Positions 11,008 through 21,892 of a DNA stretch of 64,000 nucleotides are shown in pieces. The notes under the pieces are model-generated. The model was not told where the DNA came from and did not search any database. It saw only the letters and a program-made list of their open reading frames with translations. Numbering within the stretch: position 1 is the first letter of the stretch; every line of letters starts with the position of its first letter. The DNA comes from Homarus americanus (Eukaryota > Arthropoda > Malacostraca > Decapoda > Nephropidae): contig NW_024744357.1 of the NCBI RefSeq assembly GCF_018991925.1, positions 1,597,708 through 1,661,707 on the forward strand, read 5' to 3'. Both the position numbers and the translations under genes were made by a program.

Positions 11008-11771
11008 ATAAAAAAAATACAAATAATAAATGCCACTGATAATATTTATTGAGAATAACAGTGTGTGCCATATTATTGCTTTGTAAATATACATGACAAG
11101 CAGAAACATATGATGTATTTCTAAGATTCCTGATGTAGTTATTACGAAGAAATTTACAAGACAGACAAGTGAATATGAGCTCAAGTTCTACCAATCACGA
11201 ACCTGTCTGTACCTTTGGACTAGTGTCATGTAGACTGAGGGACAGTTATATTGTCCCTACTAAGAGAAGCATCAGTGTAATGTTTTCTTTCCTGTACGAC
11301 GTTAGATAGGCAGATATAGATGAGTATAGATATAGTTATAAAGAAAGTGAATGTTTACTAAATACTTAGCTCGCGTCCCTCACCTGAACAGCTCTAAGAC
11401 GGACGGGAGGAGAGATCGTCAAATTGTCATGTTCTAAGCTAAATGATATTAACTATTAATGCTTGACTGTTTGAGACAGAAAAAATAAAAGAGAGCTTGA
11501 CAGATTACGTGGAAGAACTTTACTATGATAAGGATAGAGTAGACATAAGAAACGGATATGTTTGACTAAAATATGTAATTTTATATACTTCAAAGTAGAC
11601 CTTCCCAGTGGCTTCAAAAAGTCAATATTTGTATTATTACCTAAAAAGCCAGGGCCTTAGAGTGCACCCAGTTCAGAACAATAAGCTTAATAAGTCATGT
11701 CTGCAATTTCTTATTAAACATAATTTTATGTAGAATAAATTTTGAAATAGAATTTGAGTTATCTATAAAAA

Positions 11772-12495
11772 CAAAATGGATTTAGGAGTGGAAAGGGAAC
11801 TAGAAGCTCTATTTGGTTTCAGAATTTTGAGTGAAAGGCTTTAGAACCCCAAGAAATATGTACATCTGCTATGTTAATTTTGAAAAAGGTGTTGATCAAC
11901 TAAAGCACAAAAAAAAGTATAGAGATCTTGGAAATATAGGCATTAATGAAGTAGATGCTAGGATTTTAAAGAATCTTTACTGGCACCAGGAGACTGCAGT
12001 GTTAATAAATAATGAACTAACTAATTGGTTCACAGTTAAACAGGGAGTAATACAAGGCTGTTTTCTATCTCCAACAGTGTACGGTATAATATATATTCAG
12101 AATTCTTAATGAAAAAAGTTATATTAAAAGTCAATGGTAAAGTAATATCAAATATCCGCTATACAGATGATACTACTTTTATCAAATATAGTGAAGAGGC
12201 ATTACAAAAACTCGTTAACAGATTTCTGAAAAAAACAATGAAAAATGTGGTTTAAGAGTTAATGCTGTAAAAACCAAAAAAAAATAGTTGTTTCCACATT
12301 GGAAATAAATCCTAAAACAAATATTAAGGTTGGCAACAGAGAACTTAAACAAGTGGGTATATGGGTAATAACATTAGCTGCGATAGTAGAAAGAATAGGG
12401 CAAACAAAAACAGCATTTAATACTCTAAAAGACGTAATGAAAATGGATATTAACTTCAATTTGAGAAAATGGCTACTGAAAGGCTTTATATGACA
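11772..12495 (+). pseudogene. LINE reverse transcriptase pseudogene, 5' part (host of the nested insertion)
   Basis: Reads as a reverse transcriptase palm with a fingers segment (ALFGFRILSER), CYVNFEK, NLYWHQETAV, KQGVIQGCFLSP, the active-site motif YTDD (12160-12171) and RIGQTKTAFNTLK further on. It is broken by several frameshifts and stops (open pieces 11831-12109 and 12299-12493). Reading stops at 12495, where the DNA-transposon-like element begins. It resumes at 16942 with GLLYESETWTL, the segment normally next in this family. It is a non-LTR element; I do not assign a clade. Confidence 0.8.
12488..12495. repeat. Left copy of 8-bp target duplication ATATGACA
   Basis: ATATGACA occurs here and at 16942-16949. 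Removing 12496-16941 and one copy rejoins the LINE reading FI-(stop)-QGLLYESETW in one frame. Confidence 0.75.
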
Positions 12496-14518
12496 TTGTC
12501 ATATAAATGCGAATTTTTTTTTTTTTGAGTTTGAAAAATCGGCCCATGGTATTAATGATGTAGTTCTATGTGCAGAATCATGTGATATCTTCAGATTTGA
12601 AAAGTTTTCATTTTTTGCTAGGTAAATTTTAACTTGAAATCTTATGAAAATTCAGTATTCCCACCCTTTTATGAACACCACTAAATAGCTTATTTAAAGT
12701 AAAGTAAATGTATCAGATTAATTTATTAGGATGAAAATGATCCAGAATAGTGAAACGAATAATCTTGACACATTTATTGAATTTAATATTCCTTTAGAAA
12801 ACAAAATCATCAAATACAAAAACCGGTTTTACTACTACGACCCGGTGTTGCTGCACACCATAGAGAACATGTCTTTCTTGCTTCTGTTTCTATTCATCAC
12901 CTCCCTGCTGACCACCTGAGCTCGGATGTAGCCTTCCCTCCTCTCCTGGCTGTACACGTGACTGCTGGCCTCGCTCACTTGCTGTACACAACGCTCTATA
13001 CTCTGGGTGTGCGAGGGCCAGGCAGGGACATGCATGGGGTTGTCCAGGAAAGCTCTGACTTGAACATTGGTGAGGCTGCAGGTAAGAGGGGGCTCACTGC
13101 CAGCCTGGATGTTATCCAGATCTATGAGATTAGTGAGGGTCTTGGCACCTAGATTGACTTCAGGAGTCTTCCTGACCCTGAAGGAATCGTCACCAACTGA
13201 TTCGTCATGCCCAGATCCTCTCATAAGTCTCATATCCAAGATCTTTTTGAATGCCACTCTTCTCTCCTCCTCATCCTTACTGCAAAGCATTGTCTGCAGA
13301 ACTGCCTCGGGATGAGCATACCAGGAAGATCTCCTCACAGTCTGCTCCACAATCTGAACAACCTTCCTTGGCTGACTCCTCAGGAGCTCAAGCTGGAAGA
13401 GAACATGCCTCGGACCTTCGGAGAACGATGACTTGACCTTGGTGTTGAACCAATTTGGCAAGTAGACACTCACGATGAATTGGACAATAAGTCTCAGGTT
13501 GTGAAGCTGGTTCCCTTTCAGTTTATGATGAGCGACCCAAATTCTGCAGAACCTGAGAGCCGTTGTGAGCCACCTAGAATGTGAGACTGGACCTATCTGC
13601 AGGTAAGCAAGTCTATCAGGCATGACCCCAGTTTTGATGGCACTGCAAATCATGTAACCATAGTACTGGTCAGTACTCAGGTCGCCAATGACAGTATGTG
13701 CAAGCTCAAACGAGTGGAGGGCCAACTGTGATTTTTCAAAGCTCGGTTTATTTCTAACTCAGTGGCAGAGTCCAGCATCTTGCCAAGAGGACCAGACCAT
13801 CTGTTGTTTGAAAGAGTCTTGCCATCCAGCTCCTGGATCAGATGTCTGAGTGGCAACTCGTTGGTGTGGAGGTCACAAACAATCCAGACCAGCTTCCTCC
13901 CAATCTTCGCTCTATCCACTGTATGACCCCCCCTTGCCCTGTGTTCGTGTTGGTGCTGTCCCTCCAATGGCCTGCAGGGTCTGGTCTACGTTCTCTCTGA
14001 GCCAGTTCACAATGTTATCTGCCACTATCTCAGCTGGTTTCCTGATGTCATCTTTCTCTGGAGTGAAATGCCACAAATACTTCCCTCCTGGTTCACTGCA
14101 GCAGGAGTAGTGTTCCTCCTTCACCATGGCAGGGAACAACTTGTCAGAATCTCAACTTTCATGAACACTTTGAGTGTCATCCCTTCTCCCATCAAAGAAC
14201 AAACAATTGATTCCATTTTCTCTTATCCCTTATCAAACTCCTCTTCTAGGTTACTGACAAGTTTCTCCTGAGCTCTCCTTTGTTATGATCTATCACCAGG
14301 TGAACATCATCAGGTGTTATCAAACCACCGTCAATCAGGCAGCTGTTGCTATCTCTGCAGTTTCTCTGAGACCAGTGTGGTGTCGCATGCTGGCCAGAGC
14401 TATGCTCGGGATATCTTTCCTATTTCGAATCTTATGCCTGGAAGGTTTGGGATCATTATTTTCTGGGTTAGGGACAAAGTCACCATTCTCCTGGTCAGCA
14501 CTCGGATCAGCCATGGGG

Positions 14519-14527
14519 AAGTCATTA
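14519..14527. repeat. Left copy of 9-bp target duplication AAGTCATTA
   Basis: AAGTCATTA occurs here and at 15954-15962, bounding the CR1-like LINE. Removing the LINE and one copy restores an unbroken minus-strand reading frame (ADSEFNDFPMADPS) across the junction. Confidence 0.85.
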
Positions 14528-15883
14528 GAATCGGGCCTAGTGCCAGAAGCTTGGAAACTTGCAAATGTAGTTCCGATTTTCAAAAAGGGTGATAAATCAA
14601 TAGCATCAAATTACCGTCCCATTAGTCTCACGTCAATCATAGGCAAGTTGCTAGAGTCAATTATTGCTACAAAAATCAGAAGCCACCTTGAAACATTCAA
14701 CTTAATTCATTCTTCTCAGCACGGGTTCACCAGGGACGTTCTTGTCTCACAAATTTGCTTAGCTTTTTCTCAGAAGTATTTGAAGCGGTAGATAATGATA
14801 AGTCATATGATATAATTTATTTAGATTTCAGTAAAGCATTCGATAGAGTCCCTCATGAGAGATTGATAAGGAAGGTAGAAGCACATGGAATAGGTGGATC
14901 AGTATTAAAATGGATTAGGTCATGGTTAACTGGTAGGAAACAAAGAGTCAGCATAAATGGATTAAAGTCAGACTGGGGTGCGGTCAAAGCGGAGTTCCCC
15001 AGGATCTGTATTAGGCCCTCTGCTGTTTGTTATATTCATTAATGATCTTGATTTAGGCATAACTAGTAGGATTAGTAAATTTGCAGATGATACCAAAATG
15101 GGAGAGTGATAAATTCAGACAGTGACTTTGAACACCTTCAAAGAGATCTAGATACCTTACATGAGTGGTCAGTAGACTGGCAAATGAATTTTAATACTGA
15201 TAAATGCAAGGTACTACAGATAGGAAGACGAATACAAACGTTAAGTATAAACTAGGTAACACGGAAATAGAAAACTCAGTTTGTGAAAAAGATCTAGGTG
15301 TATTTTTAGCAACGACTTGAAACCTAGAAAACAATGTATTAGCGTTCGCAACAAGGCAAACAGTTCTTGGGTTCATATCTAGGTCTGTGAGTAACAGAAC
15401 TGCTGACGTTATCTTGAAACTTTACCTAGCATTAGTGAGGCCACACATGGATTATGCGGTTCAGTTCTGGTGTCCTTATTATAGAATGGACATAGATTCT
15501 TTGGAGAGAGTACAAAGAAGAATGACAAAAATGATCCATAATATTAGAAACCTTCCATATGAAGAAAGACTGAAAAGCTTAGGCTTACATTCATTAGAGA
15601 GGCGTAGAGTTAGGGAGATATGATAGAGGTGTACAAGTGGGTAAGTGGGATTAACAAGGGTAAAATGGAAGATGTTCTGAAGCTCAGTAATAACGAAATA
15701 ACTAGAACAAATGGCTTTAAATTAGATAAATTCCGATTCAGAAAGGATATAGGCAAGCACTGGTTTGGTAATAGAGTTGTGGATATGTGGAATAGGCTAC
15801 CGAGTGCTATAGTAGGATCGGGGACGCTAGGGAGCTTCAAGACGAAGTTGGATAGGCACATGGAAGTGCTGGGATGGGTGTGA
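14528..15883 (+). pseudogene. CR1-like LINE ORF2 reverse transcriptase pseudogene
   Basis: Fingers and palm motifs are readable in order: [74 protein letters not shown] (after a frameshift), FADDTK (15080-15091), WQMNFNTDKC, LYLALVRPHMDYAVQFW, RVQRRMTKMIHNIRNL, and the C-terminal MWNRLPSAIVGSGTLGSFK ending at a stop at 15883. Frameshifts near 14990, 15105, 15240, 15300 and 15615 disable it. The endonuclease and ORF1 are absent because of the 5' truncation. Confidence 0.85.
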
Positions 15884-15953
15884 AAGGGATCTGCCCTGTA
15901 TGGGCCAGTCAGCCTCCTGCAGTATCCCACTTTCTTATGTTCTTATGTTATGT
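14528..15953 (+). mobile_element. 5'-truncated CR1-like LINE
   Basis: A 1426-bp insertion with 9-bp target duplications. It starts inside the reverse transcriptase domain and ends in an 8-bp repeat tail (TTCTTATG twice, then TTATG). Short 8-bp tail repeats are characteristic of CR1-type 3' ends, although clear target duplications are unusual for that clade. Confidence 0.82.
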
Positions 15954-15962
15954 AAGTCATTA
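15954..15962. repeat. Right copy of 9-bp target duplication AAGTCATTA
   Basis: Pairs with 14519-14527. Confidence 0.85.
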
Positions 15963-16941
15963 AACTCTGAATCAGCTTGACTCCAATCATCGGCCTTTTT
16001 TACCTCACCCTGGGCCTTCTCAAGTCTCTTTTCCTCGGCAACTCTTCTCCTCTTCTGTCTCTCAGTGGCAGCCTCCTGTCTCTTGGACTCCGGAATATCT
16101 TGGCTAGAAATCATGAGAGCCCCTATACTGCCAGTCTTCTCTCTCTGTGCTTTGACAAATGCCAGTTCGATCACTGGGAATCTTCAGTTCACGCTTGCAA
16201 ATACAGGAGATGTGGGCCTCGGATTTACAGTCACGATCGCATCCAAACTCAGGACAGAGAACAATTGGGCACTTGCAAGTAATTATGTCAAATAACTGGT
16301 CAGTTGCTTGGCAAAGCTGTCCTAACTGCAAGTTTTCCTCTCCCAAGAGAGATATCTCTTGCCTTTTCCAACTGGCTAGAGTCTCTCACTAATCTTCTTC
16401 TGACTTGTTATGACTGGAGGCTTGAACTGAGCGTTAGCCAGAGTGTACTGTGCCAAGACAGCTTTGGTCATATCACTGGCAATGTCTTTGTTTGTGTAAG
16501 TTCTTTGGTTCTTTTCACTGATTTGCCTGATTAAAACACCGTATCTCAAAGCATCTCTCAATGTAGGCAACTCCGACTTCAGGAGCTCTCTCCTAGACCC
16601 AAGATAGTGACTGAGATGGCTGGATTTTTGGTTCCTCGTCCTGACACAAGCAGCCATCGCAAATATTATCAACTTATAAATGCATCAGAATCTGAAACAG
16701 AAAAAATATTGTTAGTTGGGTTGTTAAAGAATGAAGTCAGAAAGCAATGTTCACTATTTAATTGTAATGCACTAATGCAGCTGTACGTTAGATTTTCGAT
16801 AAATTTCACGCTAAAATTTACCTAGCAAAAGTTTGCAAAATATTGAAACTGAAATTATTTTCTGTTTATATACACTAAAATCTACCAAAAAAGTGATGGG
16901 CCATTAGTTTTAGCTGATCTTCCCTCCTATGACACACCCTA

Positions 16942-17232
16942 ATATGACAAGGACTGTTGTACGAGTCAGAAACATGGACACTTTCAGCAAACACTAGAAA
17001 GAGAGTTGGAGGTCTTTGAAATGTGGTGTTATAGGTGAATGTTAAGAATAAACTACACTGACAGGAAAACAAATGGAAAATTACTAAAATTAACCAAACC
17101 TCCAGAGAAATACGTGAAATGTACGGAAAGAGAAAAATTTGATACTTTAGTCATATAATTAGGGATGAGGGGATAATAACAGAAATGTTAATGGGCAAAG
17201 TTGAGAATAGGAGGGCCATAGGAAGGTAGAGA
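16942..17232 (+). pseudogene. LINE reverse transcriptase pseudogene, 3' part of the split element
   Basis: Begins with the right copy of ATATGACA (16942-16949) and continues the LINE of 11772-12495: LLYESETWTLSANTRK, GLEMWCYR, MLRINYTDRKTN, then after frameshifts IIRDEG, TEMLMGK and GRRAIGR. This is the thumb and C-terminal part. A separate relic of the same 3' end lies at 48395-48740. Confidence 0.75.
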
Positions 17233-17239
17233 CTAATGT

Positions 17240-17825
17240 TACCCACTTTCAGTATTTTGCCTCCCACCTGTGTCTTCAGCTGTAGAGAGCTGAAATTATC
17301 TACAAAGCTGCACGTATATCGATCAGTGGTCCTCCCCACCCTGCTATATGGCAGCGAGACATGAGTCACATACAGAAGGGACCTCAAGGCACTTGAAAAC
17401 TTTCACCAACATAGTCTACGTTCCCTCCTCGAGTTCGCTGGGAAGACAAGAGTACAAATACCAGTATTCTCACTGACACCAACTGTAGGAGCATCGAGGC
17501 TACCATTATCCATGAACAACTAAGTTGGACTGGCCATGTTACCCGCATGGACTGCCAAAGCAGCTACTTTACAGTCACATAACGAGTGATAAACGTAACG
17601 CTGGCGAGAAACGGAAAATATATAAGGATAGTCTTAAGACAAACCTGTAAAGTGCCAAATCAACCCCTTCACCTGGGAGGCGATCACTCCACACCGCAAC
17701 GCTTGGAGGAGCACCACACAAGGTGTCAATACTTTCCAGTTAGCCAGATTGCATACCAAGGCAGACAAACTACAGCTCCAAAGACACTTCCGCACTAGAT
17801 GTAGCCCTCCACACGTGTCATCTGA
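17240..17825 (+). pseudogene. C-terminal fragment of a second, different LINE
   Basis: Across three frames one reads KLHVYRSVVLPTLLYGSET, TYRRDLKALENFHQHSLRSL, EDKSTNTSILTDTN and EATIIHEQLSWTGHVTRMD. This is the region after the reverse transcriptase in LINEs found widely in marine invertebrates. Multiple frameshifts and stops are present. It directly follows the previous LINE end. Confidence 0.7.
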
Positions 17826-19690
17826 GAGCCCACCAAAAAGGATGACATCTTTAATAAACTATATCTGGATGATCGTCATACTCGATTCCGAGTGACAGCA
17901 AAGTAGTGTGTGTGTTTGGATAGTGTGCATAGTTTTATGTACTTTCTCAAGTAAGCAAATATACTGGCAGTACTCAAATACACGTAGAGACACACACACA
18001 CACACACTTACTTGCATAAGGCTGTCCGTCGTAGCCGACGATGACTCTGCTTCATTATGAAATCGATGATGATGATGAGTGGTGAACTAGGGATGTTGTC
18101 GGCGGTGCCACTGGATGTGGCTGTGTAGTCCGATCCTTGACCCACAGACTCTATCATACATTGGGTAAGACAGCTCCGGGTTGGGTGGGGGGTCTGTACA
18201 GACTGTACAACCATTAAGATATAATAACACCTTAGACTGAAGGGAATATGAGGAATCACACATTTAACACAGGGGGACAGTAATGACTTAGACAGGACGC
18301 ACGACGCTTGGTTAACTCTACCTAAACCCGAGCTGCTGACATACGGTAATGTGAGTTATATTTGACAGTAATAAAACCTGACTTATGATGCTCTACAGTG
18401 TAAAATAATTACGGTTACCCTTAAATGTACAGTAATTCCTGGGTGATGGAGATGTCGACTATACTTAATGTGAACAATTCGGTACCGACTTTCATCCTTG
18501 ACTTGTAATTTATATCATAACAACAAAGACACTTGTTTGTTTGTTGGTCTCTCCTGCTCCCAGTAATCACAATCATCCCACAATCTTTGCATTTATAAGT
18601 AAGATTATCTCTACTCAGACAAAAATTTTCGCGTTATTTTGGAAAATAACTATAAGTTTGTTATTATACTAAAATTTTGTTTAAATAAATATTGTATTTG
18701 ACATTACTTCTTATTAATTAGATAAATATAAATGTATCCCAAATATTATAAATCAGAATGTTAGCAAAACAGAAGAAAATACTAATGATGTTGGAGTATG
18801 GAAAGGGTTATAATTGATATAGCCAAGATAAAGGAGTATAGCAATTCCAAAAATATGTATATACTGTACAGTACATATAGGAGAGAACCACAAGCCGCTG
18901 TCCATCATTGATCAAAATCATAATCGAGTGAACATGTGGCTGAACATAACCTGCAATCAGATGTATCCATCATGCCAGGTTCAGATAACTACGTGTTTCA
19001 GCGGACCCTTTTGTGGTGCTGACCGACTTTCTTCATCCATGCAGCGAGTGAATCAAAGAAAACGGCAGATTACGAACAGAAAAAACGTAATATTCACTTG
19101 GACACACTAACCTAAATGGCTATCTGTTCTTTACCATTGCAGGTGTCAGTTTCTTTCATTTATATACTGTGTTGGCTTTATCCCTCACATCACCAAGCTT
19201 CATAAGCAGTTTATGCACGAGTGCCTCAAATCATAGCTAAACCTATCTAGAATGAAGGTTTAAGCTGGATCTACTGTATAATGGGAAAAAATGAAAATAA
19301 TCGCTACATGACCCTATTCAACGACCTCGCCCAGTAAGGCTCGTCGCCGCCTCACGTCACTAATGTCTGGACCAATCGCCTCAGTAGACCGAGTGAATAG
19401 CTCACTTAACTATCTACTAAGGAAATTACCCTTCATTTTCACCCGTTTATCGCCTGTCACACCAGTTCGTCTCGGAACTTACTCAGGGACGTCCTATTTT
19501 TTTTCTAGTGCTACGTGTTGTTGTTTTCTGTGTCTCTCTAGCGACAAGCTCCTCCTCCCCTTAGCTCCGCTCCGCCATCCCTCAGTGACCTCCACCACCA
19601 AGCACTGGAAAGGTTTGGCCGTGGACTACTGCATCACCCTCGCCATCGCCACCTCCTGCCACCTGCAGCCCCCCACCCACCTCGCGCAGT
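17826..19690. other. No gene recognised
   Basis: Noncoding sequence with a short CA run near 17990-18007 and AT-rich stretches. A more GC-rich piece at 18010-18210 may be an old repeat but I cannot name it. The open frame at 19363-19719 has no recognisable domain. Confidence 0.5.
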
Positions 19691-19699
19691 CCGCCACTA

Positions 19700-19901
19700 C
19701 AACAAAATTCAGTCCATAAGAGCCCGCACCGATAGATATAAGAACAGCACCATCCCATCTATTGTTAAAATAATAAACAACTCCTGATTTATGTACTGCA
19801 CAGCCCTGTAAATGTATTCAATGCATACTAAATCATTATGTCTAAATCAAATGTAAGTCTGTATATTTTCAGCCACCGGCTGCAACTCTATTAATAAACC
19901 G

Positions 19902-19939
<38 letters not shown>

Positions 19940-19940
19940 A
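19700..19940 (+). mobile_element. Probable LINE 3' end with (TTA)n tail
   Basis: A short frame reads RTDRYKNSTIPSIVKIINNS then stop. This resembles the last residues of LINE ORF2 proteins, where an NSxxPxxxxxxN motif is common. About 120 bp of 3' UTR and a tail of TTA triplets (19902-19938) follow. The ORF upstream of it is not readable. Confidence 0.4.
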
Positions 19941-20398
19941 TTCAATACACATACATACTTATAGATATTAATTACACATACACACGTGCATAAGTACGCA
20001 TAACACTTGTACAGTACATGTACACATAATACACACATGCACAAATAAGAAAAAAATACATACACAAAAACACACACACACACACACACACATACACAAA
20101 CATGTTGTGTTCATACCGTGGATCACTACTTACAACACGCATTGAGGTCGCCCAATTTTCTTGCGGGTTTTGTAAATAGAACTGTGACATATAGCGTCGT
20201 GTAGGTCTGTTTGTCAGCACCACTGTAAGTCCTATTTTAAGAACTAACTCCTCACAGTGTCGACAATTGTGAAGATTTCAAAAACATGGTTGGTAAACGA
20301 TGATTTCGATATAGTAAAGAGGATAAATATAGGTAAATGTAAGAGTTGTGTTTGAGTTGACTTTGTTAAACCCTATACAAATAAACAACAACAACACC

Positions 20399-20458
<60 letters not shown>
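20399..20458. repeat. (AAT)n microsatellite
   Basis: About 20 perfect AAT triplets. A (CA)n run lies at 20068-20091 to its left. Confidence 0.95.
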
Positions 20459-20734
20459 TACATCACTGCTCAAGGGTACCTAAAAAAAATTCATTCAGGT
20501 TAGGTTAGGTGAGATTAGATATGGCCACGTCCTATGCCCGCCTACAGAAATCAGTCATTCCTAAAATCCCTTATAATTAGACTTTAAATTTAATAAAAAA
20601 AAGGTAAAAATTCTTCCCTGTAAATAAAGGCAAGGGGAAGTTAAGCGCTATGGTGAACCAGAAAGCGTCTTTTGAGTCAAACACAGAACCTTATCATCAG
20701 ACTTCCTTAGTGTAGGTAAATAAAACTCAGAGGC

Positions 20735-21062
20735 TGTGCTGTGATGTGATGTGCTGTGATGTGATGTGATGTGTTGTGATGTGTTGTGATGTGCTGTGAT
20801 GTGCTGTGATGTGATGTGTTGTGATGTGATGTGATGTGATGTGATGTGGTGTGTTGTGATGTGATGTGTTGTGATGTGATGTGATGTGATGTGGTGTGTT
20901 GTGATGTGATGTGATGTGTTGTGAGGTGTTGTGATGTGGTGTGATGTGATGTGTTGTGATGTGTTGTGATGTGATGTGATGTGATGTGATGTGATGTGAT
21001 GTGATGTGTTGTGAGGTGTTGTGATGTGATGTGATGTGTTTTGTTGTGATGTGTTGTGATGC
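20735..21062. repeat. (TGTGA)n pentanucleotide array with TGTGT/TGTGC variants
   Basis: About 65 pentamers with TGTGA dominant. The order of the variant units is irregular. It yields spurious His/Thr/Ser-rich frames on the minus strand. Confidence 0.95.
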
Positions 21063-21139
21063 GATGTATCAGCCCGTAACACTGTCTCTCGGTGTGTGTT
21101 GTTAAGTATGTAGAACAAAAACCAGACGAAAATAAAGAA

Positions 21140-21335
21140 CAAGAGAAAAAAGAAGAAGAAGAAGAACAAAACAAGAAGAAAGTCAAGAACAAGAGCAATT
21201 AGAAGAAGCACAAGAACAAAGGAAGAAGAATAAGAAGAACAAAACAAGAACAAGAATAATATTAAGAACAAGAGCAAAATAAACAAGAAAAAGAACAAGA
21301 GGAAAATATAAGAGAAGTATTAATGCCACACACAC

Positions 21336-21395
<60 letters not shown>

Positions 21396-21540
21396 TGTTA
21401 ACAAGCAGAACATATGACACTAACGCCCTTGACCACGATCCAGGTAAGTTACATGACAGAGAGATAAAATCGGCTCAAGATTGCGTCAAAACTGCTCCCA
21501 ACTACTCAATCACGCGCTTCGGTTTCTTTTACTTGTGTGT

Positions 21541-21602
<62 letters not shown>

Positions 21603-21610
21603 TGTCTAGG
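21140..21610. repeat. AAG/AAC purine tract, (CA)n and (GT)n microsatellites
   Basis: Imperfect AGA/ACA triplets at 21145-21310, a long CA run at 21325-21393, and a GT run at 21535-21602. The two dinucleotide runs are complementary across a 140-bp spacer. Confidence 0.9.
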
Positions 21611-21742
21611 TCACACGTCGCCTGGGAGAATACAAAGGTGTTAATGTTAGGTTCGTCGTGTTTTCTTTTTCAAGTATTTGCCACGTAATTTTTGTGAGTG
21701 CTTTTGACATACGTAAATTATCATGTTTCGGTACAAGCCATG

Positions 21743-21789
<47 letters not shown>

Positions 21790-21866
21790 TGCCTCCTCCT
21801 CCCCCGCCTCCTTCTTCTTCTTCCTCCTGTTTTACCCCCTTCTTCTCCTTCTCTTCTTCCTCTTCC
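21743..21866. repeat. (CT)n and long polypyrimidine tract
   Basis: About 22 CT dimers followed by C/T-only sequence up to the edge of the satellite array. Confidence 0.95.
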
Positions 21867-21892
21867 TACAAAACACGAATGTTCACGAAGAT

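Larger units (their letters stand above)
1..11400 (+). repeat. Tandem array of cuticle-gene units (about 3.3, 4.9 and 3.1 kb)
   Basis: A landmark beginning TACTAGACTCACATCCT recurs at 1, 3324 and 8253, each followed by the same roughly 1.2 kb of noncoding sequence (including GTGCGGCGGCCAAGTAGAT and CACCACCAGTACACCCAGC). A diverged version appears after copy 3 near 11350. Units are 1-3323, 3324-8252 and 8253 to about 11400. Length differences come from mobile-element insertions and one deletion. I see no other gene in the intergenic parts. Confidence 0.85.
12835..16672 (-). pseudogene. Degenerate transposase-like gene, split by a LINE
   Basis: Read right to left on the minus strand. The N-terminal part (16672-16376) includes HYLGSRRELLKSELPTLRDA. 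A Cys-rich segment (within 16346-16104) follows, with CKC and CICKRELKIP, possibly zinc-binding. A charged helix (EEKRLEKAQ) comes next, then, after the LINE, IPSIALASMRHHTGL, ENVDQTLQAIGGTAPTRTQ, LHTNELPLRHLIQELDGKT, GPVSHSRW (13571-13594) and PSHTQSIERC (12989-13017). Frameshifts near 16350 and 13715 and several stops make it a pseudogene. These motifs belong to a family I have seen in invertebrate genomes as uncharacterised, mobile-element-like proteins. The SHSRW and TQSIER motifs recall the C-terminal half of hAT transposases, but no DDE triad could be confirmed. Confidence 0.6.
12496..16941 (-). mobile_element. DNA-transposon-like element with inverted ends, nested in a LINE
   Basis: A 4446-bp insertion flanked by an 8-bp duplication. 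Matching inverted segments lie at nearly equal distances from the two ends: 12613-12642 against 16801-16830 (27 of 30 bases by eye, the first 19 identical), and GGCCCAT at 12541-12547 against ATGGGCC at 16896-16902. The outermost ends match poorly. It carries one large degenerate gene on the minus strand, which is itself interrupted by a CR1-like LINE. Without that LINE the element would be about 3.0 kb. An 8-bp duplication is known for hAT, P and some other superfamilies; I cannot place this one. Confidence 0.7.

Noticed and set aside
10804..11184. Minus-strand frames over the third exon of the cuticle genes
   Set aside because: Antisense shadows of the RR-domain exon. They occur at the same place in all three copies because the exon is conserved on the plus strand.
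19363..19719. 118-codon plus-strand frame
   Set aside because: Composition is unlike a protein gene and no domain is visible. It overlaps the upstream side of a probable LINE 3' end in a different frame.
20648..21298. His/Thr/Ser-rich minus-strand frames
   Set aside because: Products of the TGTGA pentanucleotide array and adjacent AAG/AAC repeats.
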